A DNA stretch of 24,756 nt from a virus. Under the pieces are notes generated by a model. It ran no database searches, was not told the origin of the DNA, and saw only the letters and a program-made list of their open reading frames with translations. Position numbers and translations under genes: made by a program. The stretch's first letter is position 1. The number at the start of each line of letters is the position of its first letter. Location of the stretch: the IMG/VR virus record IMGVR_UViG_3300002760_000320, positions 15,863-40,618 of that record. One strand, given 5' to 3'. Shown here one piece after another: positions 8,987 through 15,997 of this stretch.

Positions 8987-9391
8987 CTATGCCGCGCTAA
9001 ATGTTACGGCACCGGATGACTCAAGCGTTATGCTATAGGTCACTTCGCCGTTAAACTCGCCAGCATATTCAAGGCTGGTGATCTGAAATGTTCCGCTATA
9101 CGTGCCAAGGTCAGGAACGATGAAGCTATATGTCTTCAGTGTCCCAGTTCCCCAGTATCCACGAATAGTCGTCTCGCTGGTCGCATCTGTGAAAATGCCA
9201 GAGCCGGAAATCGTAACCGTCTGCGTGCCACCTTGCGGTAACAACGTGCGATTGCCGCTCGAATCTTTTGTCGTGACGTCAACAGGCTCATCAGACAGTG
9301 TGATAGAGGACGAACGTAGCCCGCCTATGGTTGTCTGACTGCCGCCCACGTCGGCCTTGATTAATACTAAATTGCCTTTTTGCGCGGCCAT
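8987..9391 (-). CDS. Major tail (tube) protein, first copy
   Basis: This 134-residue protein, the upstream copy of the pair, begins MAAQKGNLVLIKADVG and shares TIGGLRSSSIT, TVTISGSGIFTD, PDLGTYSG, SLEYAGEFNGEVTYS and ESSGAVTF with the second copy. Differences cluster near residues 13-20 and 50-60, where tail-tube proteins have exposed loops. A TAGGAGAC ribosome site precedes ATG 9391. It is placed directly after the DUF3168-like gene, the usual place of the tail-tube gene. Assignment as tail tube is from family pattern and order. Confidence 0.85.
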   Translation of the reverse strand: MAAQKGNLVLIKADVGGSQTTIGGLRSSSITLSDEPVDVTTKDSSGNRTLLPQGGTQTVTISGSGIFTDATSETTIRGYWGTGTLKTYSFIVPDLGTYSGTFQITSLEYAGEFNGEVTYSITLESSGAVTFSAA

Positions 9392-9403
9392 TGCTTGTGT
9401 CTC

Positions 9404-9817
9404 CTACGATGTGCCTAACATGACTGCACGGAACCTCATGACTCCGTGCCTCGTTATTCCATCTGGATCGCGAATCACGTCAGCGAATTCAGCTCTCAAG
9501 TTTATGAGATTATGTCCTGTGACGGTCAGATTACCATCATGAAGCAATTGATGCAATCTTTCCATGATCTGCTTGGCTTCCTTGCTGCCACGATACCTAC
9601 TCCAGACATGGATGGTGACAGTCGTTTCGGTGCCGACAACATCCTTCGTTGAGTAGTCTATGCTCGTATCCTGCCCCAGTTGAACAAAGGGGTAATCCGC
9701 CGCTTGGAAGTCTGGAACGTCGTCATATACGCCAGCGCCCAGAGATGACGTCAAGGTGGAATCATTATTGAGCGTTGTGAAGATCGCCTGTTGAAGGGGC
9801 CAAATGCCTATGCTCAT
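9404..9817 (-). CDS. Tail completion / tail terminator protein (DUF3168, GTA g8-like)
   Basis: This 137-residue protein begins MSIGIWPLQQAIFTTLNND. Its order of elements fits DUF3168: an N-terminal helix, a VYDDVPDFQAADYPFVQLG strand region, VTIHVWSRYRGSKEAKQIME and LLHDGNLTVTGH. DUF3168 proteins cap or complete the tail at the head-proximal end in siphophages and GTAs. An AAGGAGGG ribosome site precedes ATG 9817, and its first bases overlap the upstream gene end by four. High confidence in the family, moderate in the exact role. Confidence 0.85.
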   Translation of the reverse strand: MSIGIWPLQQAIFTTLNNDSTLTSSLGAGVYDDVPDFQAADYPFVQLGQDTSIDYSTKDVVGTETTVTIHVWSRYRGSKEAKQIMERLHQLLHDGNLTVTGHNLINLRAEFADVIRDPDGITRHGVMRFRAVMLGTS

Positions 9818-10254
9818 GAGATTATGCCCTCCTTCTTGAAGATCGCCTCTATCTTGTCTGCATTCTTTTCGAGCGCGGGCTGCATAAATGGCCTTGCGGC
9901 CATGCGAACGGTTCCGAATTCAAGGAATGCACTGTAAGGCGCTGATGAGCGAACAATTCCTATGATCTCGTCCCTAGAAACGTCCACCTCTGATGTTATG
10001 TTGCTTACAAGAAATCCTGTGTCGCTTGCTGGCGGCTCTCCTGCTGCACTCGCTCTGTGTTGCCGCTTTGGATCATACCGCGTCGAAGTCGCGCCAGTCT
10101 TTGCACCCTGCGCGATACTGGTCTGAGCCTCATTCTTCACTAGGTTCGCGGCGCGGAAACAAGCCTTTTTAGCGTTCTGCGTGGCAACAGGACCAAGGCG
10201 CTTTTCCATACGCTTGAAAAATGCTTCCTTGTTGATGATTTTCATACTGCTCAT
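9814..10254 (-). CDS. HK97 gp10-like neck/tail protein
   Basis: This 146-residue protein begins MSSMKIINKEAFFKRMEK. It has a Lys/Arg-rich N-terminal helix, a helical region with AAGEPPASDTGFLVSNIT near residues 70-90, and SAPYSAFLEFGTVRMAARPF. Both the GT(G)xLxxSI-type patch and the Y-x-x-x-x-E-F-G-T motif are hallmarks of HK97 gp10 family proteins, which sit at the head-tail interface. It overlaps its neighbours by four bases on each side, so it is coupled in the neck operon. A GGAGGAGGG ribosome site lies upstream. Confidence 0.88.
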   Translation of the reverse strand: MSSMKIINKEAFFKRMEKRLGPVATQNAKKACFRAANLVKNEAQTSIAQGAKTGATSTRYDPKRQHRASAAGEPPASDTGFLVSNITSEVDVSRDEIIGIVRSSAPYSAFLEFGTVRMAARPFMQPALEKNADKIEAIFKKEGIIS

Positions 10255-10586
10255 GTAGCGACGCCCTCCTCCGCCGTAACGATCAGGTACTTGTCTCGCT
10301 CGCCGGTATTGTTCACGTCACGCACATTGTACGTCTTGCCGTCATATTCGAGGATACTCTTCACGAAGATGAAGTTAGTCGAAGGCTTCCGACAGATGAA
10401 CTCCCAGACGCTCCTTCCGTCGACCTTGCCCTCGAAGTAACCTTCTCTCCCGCTCTTTTGACGAATGGCGCAATATACGGTCTCCGTAGAAACGCTGCCG
10501 TCAACATAGCCACCGCCACCGTCAGACGTTCGAGTCACATTCTTGACCGTCACCAAGTGACGCATATCTCCGGTCGACGCACTCAT
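10251..10586 (-). CDS. Head closure / head-tail joining protein
   Basis: This 111-residue protein begins MSASTGDMRHLVTVKNVTRT. The N-terminal segment with DGGGGYVDG and ETVYCAIRQKSGRE resembles the phage head-tail joining family (SPP1 gp16 / HK97 gp7-like) that closes the connector. It lies between the gp6-like connector and the gp10-like gene, where GTA g7-type genes lie. Its ATG overlaps the last base of the upstream TAA (TAATG), consistent with coupling, and no strong ribosome site is visible. Confidence 0.8.
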   Translation of the reverse strand: MSASTGDMRHLVTVKNVTRTSDGGGGYVDGSVSTETVYCAIRQKSGREGYFEGKVDGRSVWEFICRKPSTNFIFVKSILEYDGKTYNVRDVNNTGERDKYLIVTAEEGVAT

Positions 10587-11251
10587 TAGCCAATCGCCAT
10601 AAGATTAGAACCGCCCAGACCGCTTAGGATCTTATAGGATTGATACATATTCGGTACAGCGGGTGGCATAGTCTGAGCCTGCTGGTAATCCTTCATATCC
10701 CCGCGTTGATCGTACAAATAGGCAATGTGCTGCATCATACCAATACGAAGAGGAGAAGGGACATCAGACGCCGAGTCACCATAACCAGCAACGTAGACGA
10801 TCTCTATAGCATTAGCGACACGCAGAGCGGTCGGCCATGTCTCACCGGTACGGAGAACAATGCGAGCCGGTTCTCGTGTCAGGTCTGAGTAATACTTTGA
10901 CGTGCTCAAGGTCGTCTCCGTGTCGTCGTCAGCGAACGTCTTAACGCTTGTCACTGATTGGACCGGAGAGTTCGGAAGGGATATGAAGCTCTTATAGAAA
11001 TTGAGATCAGGTCCGATCCTTGTTCCCTCCCAGAGAGGATCGCCCCCATGATCCGCAGAATCAAGGGATAGCTTCAGCGTTTGGGTGATTAATGCCCGAC
11101 CTATAAAGTTTTCGCAGAACACACGCGCCGTCTCAATGAACGTAGAGATCAACGTATCTTCCGCACTGCCGCTCACTCGCAGATATGCCTTGACGTCTGA
11201 CAATGCCAGAGGCTCGGCTGCTGGTGGCGTCACTACCGTTAAACCTGCCAT
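10586..11251 (-). CDS. Head-tail connector, gp6-like (phiE125 gp8 / GTA g6)
   Basis: This 221-residue protein begins MAGLTVVTPPAAEPLALSDV. It has the classic N-terminal LALSDVKAYLRVSGSAED and LISTFIETARVFCENF helices of the gp6-like connector. Around residues 85-130 there is a SLPNSPVQSVTSVKTF strand region, and at about 165-195 a helical AIEIVYVAGYGDSASDVP to MMQHIAYLYDQRGD section. This matches the phiE125 gp8 family: long N-terminal helices, a beta part and a C-terminal helix. The protein forms the ring under the portal. Upstream it directly abuts the end of the gene at 11252-11998. Confidence 0.88.
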   Translation of the reverse strand: MAGLTVVTPPAAEPLALSDVKAYLRVSGSAEDTLISTFIETARVFCENFIGRALITQTLKLSLDSADHGGDPLWEGTRIGPDLNFYKSFISLPNSPVQSVTSVKTFADDDTETTLSTSKYYSDLTREPARIVLRTGETWPTALRVANAIEIVYVAGYGDSASDVPSPLRIGMMQHIAYLYDQRGDMKDYQQAQTMPPAVPNMYQSYKILSGLGGSNLMAIG

Positions 11252-11998
11252 CTATGAATTCCTCTCGTATATGATCGTGAAGGCGCCCGACACATCCTGC
11301 GTACCAGAAGACGCGACAGCCGTCATTTTAATATCAGACTTCTCAGGGATAACAGTCGGCAGCGGCATTTCCATCCTGAAGGTAGCGGTCGAAAAAGATC
11401 CCTTCACCTTAGTCTGCCAGACTTTGCCGATTTCTTTAACCTCAAGTCGCCCAATGATATATTTATTGGTGGCCTCTGTCCCAGAATTGAAAACGGTCTC
11501 GTACAGATAGCCCGTGTAATCAGCCGGAACAGTCCAAGCCGCCAGAAGTGTTTGCCCCTCCCCCGATGGAAGTGCCATTATCTTGTTAGCCGGAATTCCT
11601 GACGTGATCGTTCCGTAACCTATGTGCAAATCGCCCACGTTTGTCCCTGACGAGCCTGCGCTCTCAACGGTGGCACGATATACCCGAATATAAGAAACGG
11701 CTGTAGAGACGCCATTCTGACCGTTTAACGATATGGTCTCGCTTGCCTCGTTGTAATTTTCGTCCAATCCGTACAGCTTCAAGGTTCTAGCCCCTGTGCC
11801 GTCCGACGCATCATTTGTGCTTGAAGAACTGACCGTCAAAGCCTGCGCCGAGGTCAGAAGATCGTAATTGTCGCCAACCTCACCTATCGTTGACTTGTCA
11901 GTGCCAACGGCGTCGCGGTAACCGAACTTATTAATCGCTTTGAGATTATAAAGCTCACCCTTGCGTATCTGATAACCATACAAGCTCTGCAAGGGCAT
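11252..11998 (-). CDS. Predicted virion structural protein (head appendage/fibre-like), unassigned
   Basis: With ATG 11998 this gives 248 residues beginning MPLQSLYGYQIRKGELYNL. I chose it over the longer frame at 12061 because TAGGAACG lies about eight bases upstream and the 62-residue gene ends at 12007; the longer start would read through that gene in another frame. The protein is Ser/Thr/Gly-rich and beta-strand-like throughout (LTVSSSSTNDASDGTGARTL, SVDLHIGYGTI-type stretches). This fits a capsid- or tail-decorating structural protein. Genes of this kind occur between capsid and connector genes in marine phages, but I cannot name the family. Confidence 0.55.
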   Translation of the reverse strand: MPLQSLYGYQIRKGELYNLKAINKFGYRDAVGTDKSTIGEVGDNYDLLTSAQALTVSSSSTNDASDGTGARTLKLYGLDENYNEASETISLNGQNGVSTAVSYIRVYRATVESAGSSGTNVGDLHIGYGTITSGIPANKIMALPSGEGQTLLAAWTVPADYTGYLYETVFNSGTEATNKYIIGRLEVKEIGKVWQTKVKGSFSTATFRMEMPLPTVIPEKSDIKMTAVASSGTQDVSGAFTIIYERNS

Positions 11999-12006
11999 AT
12001 TCGTTC

Positions 12007-12195
12007 CTATCCAAACAACTGAGCGATACCTGCGCTGAAAATTAGCAGGTACAGTCCCCAAATCATATTCTCTAATCTGCTGAAGCGGCTTTCCCCAGAG
12101 ACTAGCCGCTCCTCAATCCGCTTGTAACGCTCCGCGCAAACCCGCTCATGCGTATCAAGTCCGTGCGCCACACCTTCCACAGTCGTCTCATCCAT
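12007..12195 (-). CDS. Small coiled-coil protein with C-terminal membrane segment
   Basis: This 62-residue protein begins MDETTVEGVAHGLDTHER. Residues about 15-42 are charged and amphipathic (coiled-coil-like), and residues about 44-61 form one hydrophobic segment, MIWGLYLLIFSAGIAQLF. The layout resembles XhlA/holin-accessory or other small phage membrane proteins, but it lies in the head operon rather than with lysis genes. The start is a few bases after the upstream stop at 12198, without a strong ribosome site. Function is unknown. Confidence 0.6.
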   Translation of the reverse strand: MDETTVEGVAHGLDTHERVCAERYKRIEERLVSGESRFSRLENMIWGLYLLIFSAGIAQLFG

Positions 12196-12197
12196 TA

Positions 12198-12494
12198 CTA
12201 CTTGGCTTTGCTCGCTGGTGCCTTCTTGGCCCGCGTGGCCTTCTTAGGCGCGGGCTTCGGCTTAGGTGCGGGCTTAGGTGCGGGCTTAGGTGCCTCCTCA
12301 GCCTTCGGGGCCGGATCTTCAGAGACAATCATTTTCAGTTCTGTGGCCCAAAGGTTAGCAACGAAAACATCCATTAGAGAAATTTGCCAATCCTCAGTCG
12401 CCTCGACAACCTCTCCGGCTGTGTACAGCTTCACCTCGGAACCATCCTTATTGGCTGCTGCTGGCTTCGGGACGTCAATTCTAAATGTTTTCAT
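12198..12494 (-). CDS. Small protein with Lys/Ala/Pro-rich histone-like tail
   Basis: This 98-residue protein begins MKTFRIDVPKPAAANKDG. The first 60 residues form a small mixed domain. The last about 40 are almost only Ala, Pro and Lys, in repeated APKPAPK units ending KKAPASKAK, similar to the tails of H1-like DNA-binding proteins. The tail is encoded by 12-base tandem repeats. It has a GGAGGAG ribosome site. Its place after the capsid-proximal structural gene suggests a role inside or on the head, but function is unknown. Confidence 0.7.
   Translation of the reverse strand: MKTFRIDVPKPAAANKDGSEVKLYTAGEVVEATEDWQISLMDVFVANLWATELKMIVSEDPAPKAEEAPKPAPKPAPKPKPAPKKATRAKKAPASKAK
12261..12292. repeat. 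Short tandem repeats, 12-base unit, coding
   Basis: The plus-strand unit CTTAGGTGCGGG occurs at 12261-12272 and 12273-12284, and partially at 12285-12292. It encodes the Ala-Pro-Lys-Pro units in the tail of the 98-residue protein. The repeats keep the reading frame. Confidence 0.85.
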
Positions 12495-12519
12495 GATAAC
12501 TCCTCCAGAGAAAGATCAA

Positions 12520-12541
12520 GGGGCAACCCGAAGGCTGCCCC
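12520..12541 (-). terminator. Hairpin with UUCG tetraloop between decoration-like and downstream genes (possible attenuator)
   Basis: On the minus strand GGGGCAGCC and GGTTGCCCC pair as nine base pairs (one G-U) around a TTCG loop, an unusually stable tetraloop hairpin. The following bases are TTGATCTTTCTCT, only a weak U-rich run. This may partly end transcription after the capsid and decoration genes, or protect the upstream mRNA. No strong intrinsic terminator can be claimed. Confidence 0.6.
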
Positions 12542-12548
12542 CATCATA

Positions 12549-12977
12549 TTAGACAGCGCCGTGGCGTGGGTGGCCCTTAATGACCGCCGCTGCTACTGCT
12601 GTGCCTGTGCTGTGCGTACCCGTGAAGTCAGCGACAACACGAACGTAACGCTTGCCACCGACATAACCGATCTCAGAAATCTGAGGAGTCTCGCCGTCAG
12701 CGTCCAGCGTCAGGAAGATACCGCTTGAGTCAACGGTTCCGCCGACCACAAGATTATTCGAAGTGACGGCAGCGAATGTGCTGTTGTCGTCCGAATCTTC
12801 CAGTTTGAAGTCAATCTTAACGCTTGAAGAAAGTGTTACGCCTTCCGCGCCAGTGTCGACAACAATCGTTGCTGACTCAAAGCCCTGAAGATCAACACCA
12901 TCACCATTTGCATCAGCCGTGCGAACCGCTGGTGCCAAAGATTGAACAGGTGCAATATTGTTTGCTAGGTCTCTCAT
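12549..12977 (-). CDS. Putative head decoration / structural protein
   Basis: This 142-residue protein begins MRDLANNIAPVQSLAPAVRT, sits directly after the capsid gene, and has a strong AAGGAG ribosome site. The sequence is Ser/Thr/Val-rich and strand-like, with ADANGDGVDLQGFESATIVV near residues 22-41 and YVGGKRYVRVVADFTG near residue 103. Similar small proteins (LxSLAPAV start, GxKRYVRVV near the end) sit beside HK97-type capsid genes in many alphaproteobacterial phages. A decoration role is inferred from that place; the family name is not certain. Confidence 0.65.
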   Translation of the reverse strand: MRDLANNIAPVQSLAPAVRTADANGDGVDLQGFESATIVVDTGAEGVTLSSSVKIDFKLEDSDDNSTFAAVTSNNLVVGGTVDSSGIFLTLDADGETPQISEIGYVGGKRYVRVVADFTGTHSTGTAVAAAVIKGHPRHGAV

Positions 12978-12991
12978 CGTGATACTACTCC

Positions 12992-14203
12992 TTAGCTAGC
13001 GATTTTCTGTTTTACAATCGCTTCGGGCAGGATCACCTGACCACCTACGCGACGGCGAGCGATGTAACGCACGTTGCCGGTAGTAGCCTGAGTGAACGGA
13101 TCACGAAGGACTGCGAGCGCGACACGATCAACGATCATGTAACCACGGCTAAAGTCACCGAACGCAACAGGGTAAGCGCCAGCGCCCACGTCTGCCATGT
13201 CTGGTGCCTCAACATAGGCATATCCGAGGATAGTGTTCGGAACACCATTCTCTAGGCTCATCCCAGCTTGGAAGACGTACTGACCGGCAGTGTCTTTCAG
13301 CTTACGGATTGCTGCAAGTGTTGTGCGGTTAAAGACGAAGCGACCATTACGGCCATACTGCGACTTGACACTATGAACCAGCGTCAGGAGACCATCAGCT
13401 GTCAAAGCAGATGCCGCACCAGAATTGACTTCGGATACGTCACTGTTTGTCATGAAGCCTTCAGGCTTGCCAACAGAGTTACCTGTGCAAAATGCTGCGC
13501 CTTCCGCTTTCGCGAACTGTTCAGCGAACTCTGACTGCATTTCCGCTTCGAGATCGAAGACAGAATCCTCTAGGTCTTGTTCAGAAATGTCGACCAGAGC
13601 GTAATGCTCATGCGTCGGGATTTCTTCCATACCCACAGCGTAGCCAGTTGTTTCTGCACGAGTGCCGGATTCAGCAACCCATGCCGCCGCAAACTGACCA
13701 GTACGCTTCGGCATTTGAACCGAACGCTGACCTGTTGTGCGAACACGAGCGATAGAGCGGATTGGTGAAATCTCGGTAACCGACTTGATGATTTCACGAA
13801 CATACTCAGGGGGTGCCAAGTAGCCACCAGTCGAATCGTTAGAAACGGTCAGTGCCTTTTTCTCGGCTGGATCAAGAGCCTCAAGGCCCTTACGAAGGAA
13901 CGAATCCCAAGCCATCAGGCTTTCGTCGATCTTCTTGGACTCAACACCAGTTTGAGGACGGCGAAGCATTGTTTCAATGCGGTCCATCTGCTCTTTCTGG
14001 TTTTCCTGCTGCTGTTTTTGCAGGGTGAGCGATTGGTTCACGTTTTCCAGCGAATCCATCTTGGCTTCAATTGCCGCGATTTTGTCATCCAGAATCGGAT
14101 CACTTACGCCCTTTTCAATGTTCTCTAGTTTCTGGTCATAGCTTTTTTTGAACTCGTCAAAAGCATTGCCCATCTCAGAGATTGCTGTCTTGATGTCATC
14201 CAT
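12992..14203 (-). CDS. Major capsid protein, HK97 fold with N-terminal delta/scaffold domain
   Basis: This 403-residue protein begins MDDIKTAISEMGNAFDEFKK. Residues about 1-95 are a charged coiled coil (KLENIEKGV, QQQENQKEQMDRIETMLRR) typical of the cleavable delta/scaffold domain. Residues about 100-403 have HK97-fold capsid motifs: LTVSNDSTGGYLAPPEYV near residue 122, SPIRSIARVRTT, EEIPTHEHYALVDISEQDLED and a C-terminal RYIARRRVGGQVILPEA. It corresponds to GTA g5. A GAGGAGC ribosome site precedes the ATG. The protease gene immediately upstream would mature it. Confidence 0.95.
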   Translation of the reverse strand: MDDIKTAISEMGNAFDEFKKSYDQKLENIEKGVSDPILDDKIAAIEAKMDSLENVNQSLTLQKQQQENQKEQMDRIETMLRRPQTGVESKKIDESLMAWDSFLRKGLEALDPAEKKALTVSNDSTGGYLAPPEYVREIIKSVTEISPIRSIARVRTTGQRSVQMPKRTGQFAAAWVAESGTRAETTGYAVGMEEIPTHEHYALVDISEQDLEDSVFDLEAEMQSEFAEQFAKAEGAAFCTGNSVGKPEGFMTNSDVSEVNSGAASALTADGLLTLVHSVKSQYGRNGRFVFNRTTLAAIRKLKDTAGQYVFQAGMSLENGVPNTILGYAYVEAPDMADVGAGAYPVAFGDFSRGYMIVDRVALAVLRDPFTQATTGNVRYIARRRVGGQVILPEAIVKQKIAS

Positions 14204-14215
14204 CGTTATAGCTCC

Positions 14216-15139
14216 TCAATTTTTAAGGGATTTGGTTAGTGATAAAATGGCGCTTGCCACTGAGTCATCCACGCCAGCGTCACGCTGTGAAAACGTCTCA
14301 TGAACGGCTTTCGCCGCCCTCTTCGCTTCTGAACGGGACAGATGAAAAACATCACGCAGTCCATTTTCCCATTCTCTGATGGTCATTTCTGCGCCCTTAA
14401 CCGACCGAACCTTAGCTTTAGGATTCATCGGGAAAGTAACTAACGAAATCTCCATTAGATCCACTTCCTTGATCATACGGCGCTTACGTCGCGCATCGTA
14501 AGACTGCCCTTTGGGGGCAACACGGAAACCAATTGACAGGCCGTCTAGTGCGCCCATCTTCATTAACTCATACGCCTCAGCGCCTAATTGAGTCTTCAGC
14601 GCCAGCTTGCCTCGGACCTTTAGACCGCGCTCGTCTTCTTCGATTGACTCAAATACGCCGATAGGCATGTCTGTCTTATGCTGATATAGCAATTTGACCG
14701 CTTTCGGTCCTGTCTTGGCTAGGCTCTTTTTGAAGGCGCCATTAAGGATAACGTCATTGCCAAGGTCAGTGTTGTTGAAGACTGATCCATAACCCTCGAA
14801 GGTTCCAGCCTCTTCGTCGTCCATATCCAGAGCCTTAAGCTCAAGAGTGCAATCAACCGACTCCTCTGACTTGCTGTCCTCGTCCGACTCTTCGTTGCCT
14901 GCCTCTTCAACAACTTCTTCATCTGGCTCCGACTTTCCGAATTCAACAATGAAGGAATCCTCGGTCTCGGTAACAGCCCTGATGTGCTTGGCTTCTTCCG
15001 CGTCTGCCGCCTTGTTCAAGCCTGACAGGCTTTCGGATAGCCGATCCTCGGCGTTCTTGTAATTCTTCATGTATCTGCCCGTTTGCCTTCGACTGATCTG
15101 ATCGTTCGTCTCATCTGAGCGGGATCTCGGAAGCGACAT
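14216..15139 (-). CDS. Prohead protease (HK97 U35 / GTA g4-like) with acidic N-terminal extension
   Basis: With ATG 15139, 307 residues begin MSLPRSRSDETN. I prefer this over the GTG 6 bases upstream because AGGAAG lies at the right distance; a second ATG at 15070 (MKNYKN) lacks an obvious site. Residues about 55-100 are very acidic (PDEEVVEEAGNEESDEDSKS). The protease part starts near residue 103 with LELKALDMDDEEAGTFEGYG and FNNTDLGNDVI, and continues through VKLLYQHKTDMPIGV (His of the catalytic set) and MKMGALDGLSIGF (Ser). The family is clear: it matures the capsid by removing delta domains. It opens the capsid-tail operon after a promoter-like region. Confidence 0.92.
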   Translation of the reverse strand: MSLPRSRSDETNDQISRRQTGRYMKNYKNAEDRLSESLSGLNKAADAEEAKHIRAVTETEDSFIVEFGKSEPDEEVVEEAGNEESDEDSKSEESVDCTLELKALDMDDEEAGTFEGYGSVFNNTDLGNDVILNGAFKKSLAKTGPKAVKLLYQHKTDMPIGVFESIEEDERGLKVRGKLALKTQLGAEAYELMKMGALDGLSIGFRVAPKGQSYDARRKRRMIKEVDLMEISLVTFPMNPKAKVRSVKGAEMTIREWENGLRDVFHLSRSEAKRAAKAVHETFSQRDAGVDDSVASAILSLTKSLKN

Positions 15140-15166
15140 CTGCACTTCCTGCTAGTCCCTGTTTAC

Positions 15167-15194
15167 ATCATATCTTCGTTTGATGCAATCACAA
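15167..15194 (-). promoter_or_regulatory. Candidate sigma70-type promoter for the protease-capsid-tail operon
   Basis: On the minus strand TTGTGA (15194-15189) and TATGAT (15172-15167) are separated by 16 bases, 28 bases before the prohead protease start. This is the right place after the GcrA-operon terminator. The -10 matches five of six consensus bases. It is a visual call without alternatives tested. Confidence 0.5.
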
Positions 15195-15197
15195 GGC

Positions 15198-15226
15198 AAA
15201 AAGCCCACGTCTGGCACAACATGGGC
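15198..15226 (-). terminator. Intrinsic terminator after GcrA-like gene
   Basis: On the minus strand GCCCATG and CGTGGGC pair over seven base pairs (one G-U) around a ten-base loop, followed by TTTTT at 15202-15198. It lies 30 bases after the GcrA-like gene stop and would separate that small operon from the late genes. Confidence 0.75.
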
Positions 15227-15255
15227 GTAATTGGTTGCTTGGTGACTTTATGGGC

Positions 15256-15504
15256 CTATAGTCCGAACTTCTTAAGCCCGTCCCTCACAGGACACCAAGG
15301 CTCCTTGTGGACTGTAACAATAGGCTTCGCCTCCGTCTTGAGGACTTTATGCCGAGCGGTGAAACCCATCCTGCCCCGCTTTCCAGCTATCGCATTTCTC
15401 GACACTCCCAGCTTCGCGCCGATCTCCCTGTTCGACTTTCCTGCTATAATCATATCAAGGATTAGCTGCTCGTCCTCGGCTGTATACTTCTTGCCGATGC
15501 TCAA
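15256..15504 (-). CDS. GcrA-like cell-cycle regulator homologue
   Basis: This 82-residue protein begins (TTG start) MSIGKKYTAEDEQLILDM. Residues about 7-46 (YTAEDEQLILDMIIAGKSNR, EIGAKLGVSRNAIAGK, RGRMGF) follow the N-terminal helix-turn-helix of GcrA, where W/Y-T-x-E-x-x-x-x-L and the G-x-(S/T)R-N-A-I-x-G-K segment are typical. GcrA activates promoters carrying CcrM-methylated GANTC sites in alphaproteobacteria; phage versions are known. The C-terminal sigma-factor-interacting part seems short. The TTG start is chosen for the AAGGAG eight bases before it; TTGA also overlaps the upstream TGA, a coupled arrangement. The terminator after it ends the operon. Confidence 0.7.
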   Translation of the reverse strand: MSIGKKYTAEDEQLILDMIIAGKSNREIGAKLGVSRNAIAGKRGRMGFTARHKVLKTEAKPIVTVHKEPWCPVRDGLKKFGL

Positions 15505-15767
15505 AACGGTGGCTCCTTAGCTGTCGGATTCTTGAAATATTCGGTAGCCCGTGCGCGTATTGCCGAGACGTCGACGCGACCATGAGTATCCCACGTTATT
15601 TGATCCGCTCTTCGAACAAGCTCCAGCCCTCGCTCATAATTGGTTCGCCAATTTGCCGGATCTCTGATGTCCTTCATGAACTCGTCAACCAGCGTTCGAG
15701 GCCCGAAGGTGCGGGGCAGCATAAGCCGCCCCTTTCTCCTGAAGTGTCTAGCCAATGCTCGTATCAT
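15501..15767 (-). CDS. Small basic protein of the regulatory operon, unknown
   Basis: This 88-residue protein begins MIRALARHFRRKGRLMLPRT, with a strongly basic first half and a helical second half (LELVRRADQITWDTHGRV). It overlaps the RHH-like gene upstream by 20 bases and the GcrA-like gene by four. A GAGGAAAATCAGG ribosome site precedes ATG 15767. I do not recognise the family; a DNA-linked role is suggested only by charge and neighbours. Confidence 0.65.
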   Translation of the reverse strand: MIRALARHFRRKGRLMLPRTFGPRTLVDEFMKDIRDPANWRTNYERGLELVRRADQITWDTHGRVDVSAIRARATEYFKNPTAKEPPF

Positions 15768-15963
15768 CCTGATTTTCCTCGTGCAAGTTTAACAAGACGG
15801 TGAAAAACTGCTGAATAGATAAATCAAACGGGTATTTACCGCTCTCAATTTCATACGCAGCGTGAAACCTCTCATGTATGTCGCGGTTAAGACTTACTGC
15901 TCTTTGACCAGTAGCTCCAGTCCCTTGACCGGCTGGCCGTCCTCTACGTTTCTTCTCTGTCAA
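15748..15963 (-). CDS. Putative ribbon-helix-helix-like DNA-binding protein
   Basis: With TTG 15963, 71 residues begin MTEKKRRGRPAGQGTGATG. I chose this over GTG 15990 because AGGAGAGTAAA lies directly before the TTG and the region between overlaps the ribosome site. A basic arm (KKRRGRPAGQGTG) is followed by QRAVSLNRDIHERFHAAYEI, which fits the strand plus first helix of an RHH repressor (the Val-Ser-Leu-x-x-x-x strand). It is first in the operon from the central promoter, so autoregulation is plausible. Assignment is moderate to low. Confidence 0.5.
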   Translation of the reverse strand: MTEKKRRGRPAGQGTGATGQRAVSLNRDIHERFHAAYEIESGKYPFDLSIQQFFTVLLNLHEENQDDTSIG

Positions 15964-15997
15964 TTTTACTCTCCTGTAAAATGGCCGCACAATTGCA

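Noticed and set aside
11999-12061. Upstream extension of the structural protein to 12061
   Set aside because: It overlaps the end of the 62-residue gene and lacks a ribosome site; ATG 11998 has TAGGAACG at the right distance.
12261-12292. Tandem repeats as CRISPR or att site
   Set aside because: Units are 12 bases, in frame and coding; no spacers or equal-length repeats.
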